From contig JAKALM010000004.1 in NCBI GenBank assembly GCA_021824145.1, positions 1-64,000 of the forward strand: 64,000 bases of DNA, written 5' to 3'. Of the stretch, positions 1-7,903 are shown one piece after another. The notes under the pieces are model-generated. The model had not been told where the DNA came from and did not search any database. It worked only from the letters and a program-made list of their open reading frames with translations. Each line of letters starts with the position of its first letter. The first letter of the stretch is position 1. Source of the DNA: Bacteroidota bacterium (GTDB lineage: Bacteria > Bacteroidota > Ignavibacteria > Ignavibacteriales > Ignavibacteriaceae). Made by a program: the position numbers and the translations under genes.

Positions 1-202
1 TTGAAGTAAGAAGATCATTGAGCCAATACCATGTCATGGTAGATTCAACGGTAGTAATGTTTTCATTACCGAGGTCCGAGAAGTATTGAACGAAGTTATG
101 GCTGACATTTTTAATATCAGCTTGCTTAACAATATTGCCTGAGGAATCGACAGTAGTTAAGTAAGAAGTAAATTTATGAAGATCGATGCCGGTGTAAAAC
201 AT
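1..202 (-). mobile_element. IS110-family transposase, N-terminal part, cut by window edge
   Basis: Reading the minus strand from an ATG at 202 gives an open frame of 67 codons running off the left edge. It begins MFYTGIDLHKFTSYL and later has VESTMTWYWL. A GIDxHK opening followed some 45-50 residues later by a VExT..WYW segment is the N-terminal DEDD (RuvC-like) domain of IS110-family transposases; the Asp in GID would be the first catalytic Asp. A strong ribosome site (GGAGG, complement of 209-213) lies six bases before the ATG. The end of the element must lie between 203 and about 276, because a cassette-like core site starts at 277. That leaves little room for a non-coding RNA upstream of the gene, which fits the IS1111 branch better than the IS110 branch; this last point is inference. 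The C-terminal Ser domain is outside the window. Confidence 0.85.
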
Positions 203-302
203 TTGATACCTCCAAAAGTTTTGTTGATAGTTGGAGAAAACTAATTTATTTTTTTACTTATTGGAAATATCACGCCGTTAGCTACTTACAATAAATGGAA
301 AA

Positions 303-1916
303 GTGTTGGATAAAAAAATAGCCAAATACATTTATATTTTTTCAATATTATATGCCTTGGGAACAATAATATTTTTCCCAAAATGGTTAGTAGACGATGC
401 TTACATTACTTTTAGATATGCGGAAAATTTAGCGAATCATTTTCAATTGACATATAATGTAAATTCTCATCCCATTGAAGGATATACTGGTATTATCTTA
501 CCTGTTTTCATTGCCATAGCAATAAAAATTGGTATTTCACCTATTGTCGCGACTCATGCAATTGGAATAATAAGCTTTATTGCTTCGGTCATTTTCCTTG
601 TCTTATTGCTTAAAAAAATAAATATCAGCGACCTTGTTTGTTCAATAACAATTCTAATATTTTCCTATATGCCGATTATTTATACCCATATATTTAGTGG
701 ATTGGAAACGATATTATTCTTATCAAACTTAATCATAGTAATATATTATTCAATTGTGCTTCTTAGTAATAATTCTAACAAAAATACTTCCTTTGTTTTA
801 TTTGGTCTGCTACTTCTCTTTTTAAGTTTTGTACGTCCTGAAGGAGTTCTTTTTAGTATTCTAATTACCCTTTTTTGCGGCATTTATTATTATACCGAAA
901 AAAAATATCTCTTTAATAAATTTACTGTGAGTATTTTATCAGTGTTTATCATTCCATTCATAGTTTACTTTCTTTGGCGATGGAATTATTATGGTCAGTT
1001 TTTCCCCAACACTTATTATTTAAAGGCTAGTAATTTTACTTTTGCATACGAATCATATAAATCGTTTATTGAATTCTTTGAAAAATATTTTGCTCTACCT
1101 TTTATAATTTCTTTATTCCTAGTAGTTATAAATATTGACCGATTATGGAAAGAGATAAGAAATAATGATAGTAAGATATTGTCAAAAGAATTTATGTTTG
1201 TTTTATTACCAACACTTCTTTTTACAATAATATTGCTTCTCCAATATTTTTATACGGATTTATTAATGGATTTTTCTCACAGATTTTTCATCCCAACTCT
1301 TCCTGTTTTATTAATATTATTTGCCGTCTTATTAACTATTGGATTTAAGAATTTAAGTAATCTTTCTATATCAAACCCTTTAACTTCTAAAGTATATATT
1401 ATTTTAATAGTATGCTTTTTCTTTTTGCATTTTCAATCCATAATTCCAGATATGAAAAAAGAAGTAAATCTTGATGCAAGGATGAAATTACTTTTGGAAG
1501 AAGTACATATACCAACTGGTAAATACATAGAAGAACATTTTAATAAAAATGCAACCTTGCTCGTACACGCTGATGCTGGGGCAATCCCATATTTTGCAAA
1601 ACTTAAAACTATTGATTTTGGTGGTTTGAATGACGACTATCTTTCACATCGGAACAGATTAAGTGAAAAACAAATGATAGATTATTTTTTTGATGTTAAT
1701 GCTGATGTTCTTGCAATAACAAGCTTTAATAGAAATAAACTAGAAAGAAAAGAAGGCTCTCTAAATTGGAATACGTTAAAAAATACTTTAAAAGATAAAA
1801 GATTTAACAATTATACTCTCGTTAAAATTTTTAGTTGTAGTGTGTGGACTTATTATGAATTTGTTTATGTTAAGAATGAAATATATAATAAAAAGTTTTT
1901 AGACAAGGACAAATAA
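303..1916 (+). CDS. multi-pass membrane GT-C type glycosyltransferase
   Basis: This 537-residue protein is mostly hydrophobic helices (about 10-11 predicted by eye), with a soluble C-terminal part from about residue 400. Near the N-terminus, after the first helix, it has DDAYITFRYAENL (residues 31-43) and then EGYTGI about 25 residues on. A DDAY.T.RYA motif followed by EGYT is the signature of arabinofuranosyl-/mannosyltransferase-like GT-C enzymes, which transfer a sugar from a polyprenyl-phosphate donor on the outer face of the inner membrane; the paired Asp is the expected catalytic or metal site. The acceptor and sugar cannot be told from sequence. The start is GTG at 303 with no clear ribosome site. 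The gene sits alone between cassette-like core repeats and points toward the candidate attC, as cassette genes do. At 1.6 kb it would be large for a cassette. Confidence 0.75.
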   Translation: MLDKKIAKYIYIFSILYALGTIIFFPKWLVDDAYITFRYAENLANHFQLTYNVNSHPIEGYTGIILPVFIAIAIKIGISPIVATHAIGIISFIASVIFLVLLLKKINISDLVCSITILIFSYMPIIYTHIFSGLETILFLSNLIIVIYYSIVLLSNNSNKNTSFVLFGLLLLFLSFVRPEGVLFSILITLFCGIYYYTEKKYLFNKFTVSILSVFIIPFIVYFLWRWNYYGQFFPNTYYLKASNFTFAYESYKSFIEFFEKYFALPFIISLFLVVINIDRLWKEIRNNDSKILSKEFMFVLLPTLLFTIILLLQYFYTDLLMDFSHRFFIPTLPVLLILFAVLLTIGFKNLSNLSISNPLTSKVYIILIVCFFFLHFQSIIPDMKKEVNLDARMKLLLEEVHIPTGKYIEEHFNKNATLLVHADAGAIPYFAKLKTIDFGGLNDDYLSHRNRLSEKQMIDYFFDVNADVLAITSFNRNKLERKEGSLNWNTLKNTLKDKRFNNYTLVKIFSCSVWTYYEFVYVKNEIYNKKFLDKDK

Positions 1917-1936
1917 ATTATAGAATATATTCGGCA

Positions 1937-2014
1937 AAGTAGCTAACAAGTGGCTTCTAATAACAAGATAAATTTTATTTTTAAAAAGCTTTGTTTTATA
2001 AAAATTTGTTAGGC
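1937..2014 (+). repeat. candidate attC recombination site of cassette 1
   Basis: The left arm has AGCTAAC (1941-1947), running into AACAAGTGGCTT (1945-1956). The right arm has AAGCTTTGTT (1986-1995) and then GTTAGGC (2008-2014), a perfect GTTRRRY core. CTAAC pairs with GTTAG, AACAA with TTGTT and GCTT with AAGC, with extra unpaired bases in the left arm, so the 78-base stretch can fold as an imperfect hairpin of attC-like design. Length and layout are in the normal attC range (about 57-141 bases). It could still be a chance AT-rich fold. Confidence 0.45.
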
Positions 2015-2248
2015 TGCTAAATAATTTTTGGAGTATTGTCATTGAATAAAAACTTTATGGCAACGCCATTATTGTGGACTCAAGCCGACCGCATCTTCGA
2101 TACGGTCGTTTGAAGTAATTAAAAAGTTAGTTTGCAAAACTAAGTTGCTCTTTAAATGTAGTTAAGTAAACGAAGTAATTAATAAATTATTGGCGTTGGC
2201 TTTTTATTGCTGCATTGCTGTTATGGGCGGCGGGCTAAACGCAACTAC
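2015..2248. other. gene-less stretch between the two candidate cassettes, with strong hairpin
   Basis: No ORF is supported here. The most regular structure is an imperfect hairpin at 2078-2116: CGACCGCATC (2086-2095), a three-base loop, then GATACGGTCG (2099-2108), one mismatch in ten pairs, with further pairing of ACTCAAG and TTTGAAGT outside it. A second small palindrome, TTAGTTT-GC-AAAACTAA, lies near 2127-2145. The right end, from about 2200, is GC-richer than its surroundings and ends in GGGCTAAACGC just before the next core site, which could be the closing half of another attC. It may be a remnant of a third cassette or a long degenerate attC. Confidence 0.35.
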
Positions 2249-2360
2249 GTTATACTGCTATAATAGTTCAACAAATAAGCAAAGAAATGATTGATTTAAT
2301 TCCAGTATTTTTTTAATTTCCATCTGTGCCAGATAGGCACACAAAAAGGAAAGTTAATAA

Positions 2361-2645
2361 ATGAAATATTTTGCTTGGGATGAGGATAAAAATAATTTCT
2401 TAAAGAAAACAAGAAATATCTCTTTTGAGGAAATTGTTTTATCTCTTTCTAATAATAAATTATTAGAGGTAGTTGAACATCAGAATAAACAGAAATATCC
2501 GAGCCAAAAAATGTTTATAGTTGATGTTAGAGATTATGCATACGTAGTTCCATTTGTTGAAGACGAAAAGAAATATTTTCTTAAAACAATATACCCAAGC
2601 AGAGAGGCAACCAAAAAATATTTAAAGAAAGAAGAAGAGGAATAG
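2361..2645 (+). CDS. brnT: BrnT-type toxin (DUF4258-like ribonuclease)
   Basis: This 94-residue protein opens with FAWDEDKN, has ISFEEIV at about residue 21, QKMFIVDV near 49, YVVPFV near 61 and ends with LKTIYPSREATKKYL. WDE.KN near the start and LKTIYPSR near the end are the hallmarks of the BrnT/DUF4258 family, RelE-like ribonucleases that block translation by cutting RNA. The gene looks complete, with GGAAAG before the ATG. Its partner starts two bases after the stop, in the toxin-first order typical of BrnTA. In these systems the antitoxin-toxin complex normally represses its own promoter. Placement between two cassette-like core sites fits the known wealth of toxin-antitoxin pairs in chromosomal integrons. 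Confidence 0.8.
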   Translation: MKYFAWDEDKNNFLKKTRNISFEEIVLSLSNNKLLEVVEHQNKQKYPSQKMFIVDVRDYAYVVPFVEDEKKYFLKTIYPSREATKKYLKKEEEE

Positions 2646-2647
2646 AC

Positions 2648-2929
2648 ATGAAATACTTTGATGAAGAAGAAAAGGAATTAATAGAATCTTACAATAGAGG
2701 CGAATGGAAGCCGATTAAAAAGAAAAACCAGAAAGTTTATGTTAAAGCTGCAAAAGAAAGTATAACAAAAAACAAAAGGATAAATATTCGTTTAACTTCA
2801 AAAGATTATTACGATATACAAGTAAAAGCGGTTGAAGAAGGAATTCCCTATCAAACATTAATTTCAAGCATTATTCATAAATACAATAAGGGGGAATTAA
2901 AACCTTCACAGCATAAAAAAGCGGTATAA
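2648..2929 (+). CDS. brnA: BrnA-type / RHH-fold antitoxin
   Basis: This 93-residue partner starts two bases after the toxin gene. The N-terminal half (MKYFDEEEKELIESYNRGEW) is acidic and probably wraps the toxin. The C-terminal half has RINIRLTSKDYYDIQVKA followed by EGIPYQTLISSIIHKY, the strand-helix-helix of CopG/ribbon-helix-helix DNA-binding antitoxins (COG5304 type). Its expected roles are neutralising the upstream RNase and repressing the shared promoter. Unlike classical BrnA, the RHH segment is followed by a short Lys-rich tail. The stop codon lies inside the GTATAAC core repeat. Confidence is high for antitoxin, moderate for the exact family. Confidence 0.75.
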   Translation: MKYFDEEEKELIESYNRGEWKPIKKKNQKVYVKAAKESITKNKRINIRLTSKDYYDIQVKAVEEGIPYQTLISSIIHKYNKGELKPSQHKKAV

Positions 2930-3413
2930 CCAATGGCTCAAGGGCGACAGCGTTTTCGCATTTGGCATTTTAGTAATTTTTGGCTTTGTTGTTCCGTGTT
3001 AAGTTTCTTATTCTATGTTGCTCTGTTAATAAAAAATTTTATAAACATACAGTAGTTGGTAATGTTCGCATCTTTGTTTTAGGGCTCCAGATAGCGGCAA
3101 TTTGTTATTTATCTTGGTTATAGAAGAAAAACTTGCTCGAAAGTAAAATTTAAATTTCAATGCTTCTAATTTAGCTATTGAATATATTTTTATAGAATAC
3201 ATACCGGTGGAATAACTCTTCTAAAAAAATTTTGTTACTCAAATAAAATTAAATAAATTTTATAATTATCAAACTGAAATTTGAATAATAAAGGAAGTGT
3301 AGAATTAAATAGAAATAAAATCTTTTGTTTGAATCATTTAATCAATAATTTGTGTTAGTTAAAGAAAAAATAATTTGATTTAAAATGAATTCTAGAATAG
3401 AAAGGGAAGCATC
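2930..3413. other. intergenic region: attC-like start, then featureless AT-rich DNA
   Basis: The first 75 bases form the right arm of the candidate attC after brnA. Beyond 3005 I see no ORF, RNA gene or terminator-grade hairpin. A ribosome site (AAAGGGAAG) precedes the next gene at about 3399-3407; its promoter must lie in this stretch but I cannot place it. Confidence 0.5.
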
Positions 3414-4808
3414 ATGGAAAAGTACATGAAAATAATTTGGGTTATAATATTTTGGGGATTTGCAGAATCAGGCTATGCACAAAGCGGATGGGCGCAGCAA
3501 GTAAATCCAATTGCACCAAGTAAAACAAATGTATTAGGTAAAGTACAATTTGTAAGCGTTACTGAAGGATGGATATCTGGAGCTAACGGTAATTTACTGC
3601 ACACTACAAATTCAGGCACAACATGGAATATAGTTAAGCCATTTCCCAATGACACAGTTTCATCAATCGGCGATCCTTCAATATCAATGTGGTGGGTAAA
3701 TCAAACGCACGGCTGGAAAATTAATTGGTTCGGAACAAATCTTAACGATGCACATGGAGCAGTACTTCAGCAAACTACAGACGGAGGGATTACATGGACG
3801 AAAAAAATATTTTCAACTACTGCAGGAGATGCCGGTTTAGAAGTTCAATTTGCAGATGAGAACCATGGCTGGATATTGATATATAATTTTATAAGTGGAA
3901 ATCCACAATATCTAAAAACTACTGACGGCGGAAGCAGCTGGAATCCATTTATAGGAATGGGCATATTTTATTTTGCAGATGCTAACAATGGATGGGCAAT
4001 AAGCGCTGCTGGTGCGCAATCGAAACCGCCATATAAAATTTATCATACTACAAATGGAGGAAACGACTGGGTTGAACAATATGTTGACAGTACAGCCGGA
4101 AGCTTTAATGCAATTCAATTTACAGATATAAACAATGGCTGGGTAGTTGGAGAAAACAGCAAGATTCTTAAAACAACTGACGGCGGTAATCATTGGATAA
4201 AAGTTACAAATACCGGAATCAATTCTAGTTCAATGAGTAAATGTGTTTTTTTTCTTGATGCGAATACAGGATGGATTGGAACTAATGATGGAGATATAAA
4301 TAATAATCCCGCAAGAATTTTATTATATACAACTAACGGAGGAACAACTTGGACAAAGCAGAATCCTCCGATTTCAAATGCTGTATTTAGTATTTATTTT
4401 TTAAATAGCAATACCGGATGGATTACTGCAGATAATTGTGTCCAGAATTGCGATCAACCGGATTCATTAATAATATGGCAAGGAGCTATATATCATTTTA
4501 GCGACGGATTATCAGGAGTTGAAGATGAGAATAATACTGTTCTGAATAATTTTGATTTATTACAGAATTATCCGAATCCATTTAATCCGACTACAACAAT
4601 ATCTTTTGTAATAAGTCAGCAAACATTTGTAACTCTGAAAGTTTATGATGTAATGGGTAAGGAGGTTTCAACATTGGTGAATGAAAATAAAGCGGCAGGG
4701 AAATATAGAATAGATTTTGATGCGAGCGGGCTGACGAGCGGAGTATATTTTTATAAATTACAAACCGACAAACTTGTACAAACAAAAAAACTTTTATTAT
4801 TAAAGTAA
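3414..4808 (+). CDS. secreted BNR/YCF48-like beta-propeller protein with T9SS sorting domain
   Basis: The 464-residue protein has a signal peptide (residues 1-23, cut after YAQ) and then about six repeats of the form W-x-hTT-[DN]GG-xxW (for example LHTTNSGTTWN, LKTTDGGNHWIK, LYTTNGGTTWTK). These are BNR/Asp-box-like blades of the YCF48/sialidase-like propeller fold. From about residue 383 comes a T9SS type A sorting domain, with QNYPNPFNPTTTISF followed by GLTSGVYFYKLQT and a Lys/Leu tail. It is therefore exported by Sec, crosses the outer membrane through T9SS, and is released or anchored after loss of the C-terminal domain. No catalytic residues are evident; a binding or adhesion role is the likeliest. 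The gene stands alone, converging on the TonB receptor gene. Confidence 0.8.
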   Translation: MEKYMKIIWVIIFWGFAESGYAQSGWAQQVNPIAPSKTNVLGKVQFVSVTEGWISGANGNLLHTTNSGTTWNIVKPFPNDTVSSIGDPSISMWWVNQTHGWKINWFGTNLNDAHGAVLQQTTDGGITWTKKIFSTTAGDAGLEVQFADENHGWILIYNFISGNPQYLKTTDGGSSWNPFIGMGIFYFADANNGWAISAAGAQSKPPYKIYHTTNGGNDWVEQYVDSTAGSFNAIQFTDINNGWVVGENSKILKTTDGGNHWIKVTNTGINSSSMSKCVFFLDANTGWIGTNDGDINNNPARILLYTTNGGTTWTKQNPPISNAVFSIYFLNSNTGWITADNCVQNCDQPDSLIIWQGAIYHFSDGLSGVEDENNTVLNNFDLLQNYPNPFNPTTTISFVISQQTFVTLKVYDVMGKEVSTLVNENKAAGKYRIDFDASGLTSGVYFYKLQTDKLVQTKKLLLLK

Positions 4809-4868
4809 AGCATAATTAGGCGTTTATAAATTTAGGATATAAATAATATCTAAATAATTTATTGATAA

Positions 4869-7145
4869 TCAAAACTCAGCGCTAATACCTATAGAAGGTA
4901 AAATACCAATAGACTTTGATTCATCAAGAGAATTGGTTTTATAATCCCAACTAATACTAGCAACATTTCTATGGTTATAAATATTTTGAATATCCAGATA
5001 AGTTATGAGCGCCCATTTGTTAAGATTCCATCTTTTATCAACTCTTATATCCAAAGAATGAAGAGCAGGGAATCTGCTGGTATTATAGTCTGTTACATTT
5101 TGCAAGCCAGAGTTATTATAAGGAGTATAAGGATTGCCGGTGGCTAATCTAAATTTAAAAGATGCTTCCCATTCATTATTAAAAATATAACCGCCGCTCA
5201 AATTGAATATCCAAGTTTGATCATAACTACCTAAACTTTGTACTTTGTTTAAAGCAGTAAAAACTGTTCTGCTATATGTTAAGCTCAAAATGCCAAAATA
5301 AGGTATCTTTGAATCTTTCTTTTGAATTGAAAGCTCTACGCCTTTGGCATTTCCAAAACCATTGCTTATTAATGGGTCTAATCCAAAAGAAGCGAAATTA
5401 TCGGGACTTCCTCCAAAGCCTCCACCAGTATTAGCCAAGACTAAATATGGCCTGGTTATGCTAGCTGGGTAATCTTTATAATTTTTATAAAAAGCTTCAA
5501 CTTTTAGACGAGTATCCTCGCGAAGAATTTGCTGGTAGCCAAGGATATACTGATCAACAAGAATTGCCTTTAGATTTTTATTTATTGGATTGGCAACCAG
5601 CCAAATATATGAGGGGTTTTGCCTATACATGCCTATGCTGAAATTTATATTTGAAAGATCGTTAAGATTATATCTTGCAGCAAAACGAGGACTAATATAA
5701 AACTCATCATTTATTTGACTGTAATAATCGCCTCTTAAGCCAAAATTAATATTAAACCTATCCAATAATTGTGAGGAAAATTCAGCATACAATCCGAATG
5801 AAGAATATGTATTACTAGTATTAATTGAAGCAGGCAATAAAGTATCGCCAAAAGTAGATATGAAAAAAGGTAATTTAATATTAGCAGAGAAATCATTAAA
5901 ATCTGCAGTGCCTCCGAAATCAATTTCGGATGATTTTGAAAGTTTAACCACTGCATCAACTTTTAATTCATTGAATCCTTCACCAGATTTATCTATAAAA
6001 ATTGGATTTAGAAGAGTATCATTTTGGTATGAATCATAATATGTATAATTTCTGCTTAATTTTACATTATAAAATCCGTTTTCAAAAAGATGCTGAAATG
6101 AAATTCCGGCAAAATAAATATTCTGATTACTGCCTAATATTTTAGAATTTTTGTAAAGATTATCTGAAGTGGAGTTATTAAAATTTACAAAATCCAAAGC
6201 GCCAAGAAAAATAACAGATAATTGATTTTTTGAGTCGATATTAAAAGTTGCTTTAGATAATGCGTCATAGTATTCTGGGACAAAATTAAATCCAGCAGCA
6301 TTAAATATAAAATCTAAATAGCTTCTGCGTAAAGAGAAGATAAAACTGCTTTTATCTGAAATTGGACCTTCAAGGTTAAGACCGAATTCGGAAGCTGAAA
6401 CAGTAGCCTTGCCGCCTAATCTGTCTGTTCTTCCATTGCGTAAATCAATTGACAGAACGGAAGAAAGCTTATTGCCATAATTAACTTGAAAGCCGCCAGA
6501 AGAAAAACTAGTTTCGCGAACAAAGTCCAGATTGATATAACTAATTGGTCCACCCGTTGCGCCTTGTGTTCCAAAATGATTTATATTAGGGATAACAAAA
6601 CCGTCAACAAGATACAAGTTTTCGGAAGGGGCGCCGCCGCGTACAACCAGATCATTTCTACCGGCGCTTGCTTGAGCTACTCCAGGCAAGATTGACAAAG
6701 CTCTAACAACATCTTCGAAACCACCAGGTGATCTTCTAATTTCCTCATAATTAAGATTAGTAAGGCTATTGAATTCGTCAGAGCTTTTTTGAAAATAATC
6801 TGAGCTAACAGTTACACCTTGTAAAGAAATCGGCTCTTCGGAAATTTGAAATAATAAATTAGCAGCTTTTACATAATTTACTTCAACATCAGTCTTTGTC
6901 TCGCTTTTATAACCAACTGCAGATGCCCGTACTTGATAAGAACCATTTTCAAGGCCACTTATAACAAACTCTCCATTTGCATCTGTCGCTGCCCCTAAAG
7001 GTTTACCGATGATTGTAATATTTACACCTGGTATTGGCTGCAAGGTTGTTTTATCAATTACTTTTCCGGTAATTATTCCATTGTTTTGAGGTAATGCATA
7101 AGAAATAAATAATAGAGCAATAGATAATATTTTAAGTAATTTCAT
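4869..7145 (-). CDS. TonB-dependent outer-membrane receptor
   Basis: The 758-residue protein has a signal peptide (residues 1-19). A carboxypeptidase-regulatory-like beta-sandwich covers about residues 23-110 (GKVIDKTTLQPIPGVNITI, NGEFVISGLENGSYQVRASA). A plug domain covers about 120-225, with NDLVVRGGAPSENLYLVDG and FSSGGFQVNYG, and an antiparallel barrel runs to the C-terminal Phe. No TonB box can be placed with certainty. It would carry an outer-membrane ligand inward using TonB-ExbBD energy, or act in T9SS-related surface assembly; the ligand is not readable from sequence. It lacks a SusD-like neighbour and is monocistronic. The long AT-rich upstream region contains the nested inverted-repeat element about 400 bases away. 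Confidence 0.85.
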   Translation of the reverse strand: MKLLKILSIALLFISYALPQNNGIITGKVIDKTTLQPIPGVNITIIGKPLGAATDANGEFVISGLENGSYQVRASAVGYKSETKTDVEVNYVKAANLLFQISEEPISLQGVTVSSDYFQKSSDEFNSLTNLNYEEIRRSPGGFEDVVRALSILPGVAQASAGRNDLVVRGGAPSENLYLVDGFVIPNINHFGTQGATGGPISYINLDFVRETSFSSGGFQVNYGNKLSSVLSIDLRNGRTDRLGGKATVSASEFGLNLEGPISDKSSFIFSLRRSYLDFIFNAAGFNFVPEYYDALSKATFNIDSKNQLSVIFLGALDFVNFNNSTSDNLYKNSKILGSNQNIYFAGISFQHLFENGFYNVKLSRNYTYYDSYQNDTLLNPIFIDKSGEGFNELKVDAVVKLSKSSEIDFGGTADFNDFSANIKLPFFISTFGDTLLPASINTSNTYSSFGLYAEFSSQLLDRFNINFGLRGDYYSQINDEFYISPRFAARYNLNDLSNINFSIGMYRQNPSYIWLVANPINKNLKAILVDQYILGYQQILREDTRLKVEAFYKNYKDYPASITRPYLVLANTGGGFGGSPDNFASFGLDPLISNGFGNAKGVELSIQKKDSKIPYFGILSLTYSRTVFTALNKVQSLGSYDQTWIFNLSGGYIFNNEWEASFKFRLATGNPYTPYNNSGLQNVTDYNTSRFPALHSLDIRVDKRWNLNKWALITYLDIQNIYNHRNVASISWDYKTNSLDESKSIGILPSIGISAEF

Positions 7146-7540
7146 AGTATTTAAAAAATTTAATAACCTGTTGATGATTTATCTGAATTCAGAACCTTTA
7201 GCTATATAATTTCTGAAACTAAATATTTGTATCAATTTACCTATACAAAAAAAACATTTTCATTAAAAATACAAATTGTTTAATTGTAAATGTGAATAAT
7301 AAAAAGACAGCAGAAATTTAATTAAAAACAAATTTTAGATATTGCATGTTTTTGTATAAAGAAATAAAATCTGTGTTAAAGGTGAATTTTACAGAATAAT
7401 AATTAAACTAAAAGATTAAAAAATTAGTCAAATAATAAGAATTAAAAAGTTCATTAGAATAAAACGGAAACACCAGTGCACGAAAAATATTGGATAATAT
7501 TATTTAACATAATTAATAACATCTTTGGGCTAGGAAATGA
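7146..7540. other. AT-rich intergenic region upstream of the TonB receptor gene
   Basis: No ORF, RNA gene or strong hairpin is visible in these 395 bases. The promoter of the minus-strand receptor gene must lie here, but no convincing -35/-10 pair could be picked from the A/T-rich background. Confidence 0.4.
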
Positions 7541-7827
7541 TTTATCTAACCAGTTGTGTGAATTAGATTGTAAGCCGTTGAAACGGCTCTAATAAAGCAT
7601 GTTTTTCATATTAAGGGGCTGTCCAAAAAGTAGAGTAGAAGTCATTGCGAGGAGTGAAACGACGAAGCAATCTTTTGTTTTTAATTCAAAATTCAGATCA
7701 CTTCGCTCCACTCGTGATGACAAAATTACTTTTTGGACAGCCCCTTAATAAAATCACTCTTTAATTTAGTAACTGTTTCAACAGTTTTCTATGATTAATT
7801 TTTAATTCACACAACAGGTTTATCTAA
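7541..7827. mobile_element. MITE-like element with 9-bp target duplication, interrupted by a second element
   Basis: TTTATCTAA occurs as a direct repeat at 7541-7549 and 7819-7827, exactly outside a pair of inverted ends. The left end is CCAGTTGTGTGAATTA (7550-7565) and the right end (7803-7818) is its inverted copy with one mismatch. That is the structure of a transposed element with a 9-base target duplication. It has no ORF. Subterminal palindromes AGCCGTT-GA-AACGGCT (7573-7588) and AACTGTT-TC-AACAGTT (7771-7786) share GTTGAAAC in inverted orientation. Without its insert the element would be about 130 bases, typical of a MITE moved in trans by an unseen transposase. Confidence 0.75.
7611..7748. 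mobile_element. inner MITE-like element with perfect 22-bp inverted ends, nested in the outer one
   Basis: The ends at 7611-7632 and 7727-7748 are perfect inverted repeats of 22 bases, each containing GGGGCTGTCCAAAAAGTA or its complement. The outermost four bases on each side are TTAA, which is its own complement, so they may be a TTAA target duplication rather than part of the repeat. The core contains the AAGCAATC/CATTGCGAGG type of sequence seen in dispersed repeats of this phylum. There is no ORF. Because it lies wholly between the ends of the outer element, it must have arrived later. Confidence 0.75.
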
Positions 7828-7903
7828 TTTAAGTTGCATCAAATTAAAAGGCTTTGCCTATTGATATTAATGAATAAAGTAAAAATTAAAGGAGAAAGAA
7901 GAT

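Larger units (their letters stand above)
277..2014 (+). mobile_element. candidate integron gene cassette 1 (glycosyltransferase cargo)
   Basis: The 11 bases at 277-287 (GTTAGCTACTT) recur as an exact inverted copy at 1937-1947 (AAGTAGCTAAC). The two copies bracket a single ORF whose start is 15 bases inside the left copy and whose stop is 20 bases before the right copy. A cassette shows this arrangement when the TTRRRY of its 5' core site pairs with the RYYYAAC box of its own attC. A consensus GTTAGGC core (GTTRRRY) closes the site at 2008-2014. No integrase is visible. GTTAGCT itself departs from the strict GTTRRRY consensus at one base, so this is a structural inference. Confidence 0.5.
2249..3004 (+). 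mobile_element. candidate integron gene cassette 2 (toxin-antitoxin cargo)
   Basis: GTTATACTGC at 2249-2258 is matched 9 of 10 in inverted orientation by GCGGTATAAC at 2921-2930, and the two bracket exactly one two-gene operon. The right copy overlaps the stop codon of the second gene, as is usual in compact cassettes. It runs into CAATGGCTCAAGGG, which resembles the box after the first core site in Vibrio-type attC repeats. A GTTAAGT core at 2998-3004 fits GTTRRRY and would give an attC of about 81 bases. The matching inner box (L') on the right arm is not convincing, so the attC may be degenerate. Confidence 0.5.

Noticed and set aside
1-3400. Prophage or conjugative element at the left end
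   Set aside because: No phage structural, integrase, relaxase or type IV secretion genes; the IS110 fragment and cassette-like ends explain the region better.
7550-7818. CRISPR array
   Set aside because: The repeats are inverted, not direct, with no regular spacers and no cas gene; the target duplication shows a transposed element.
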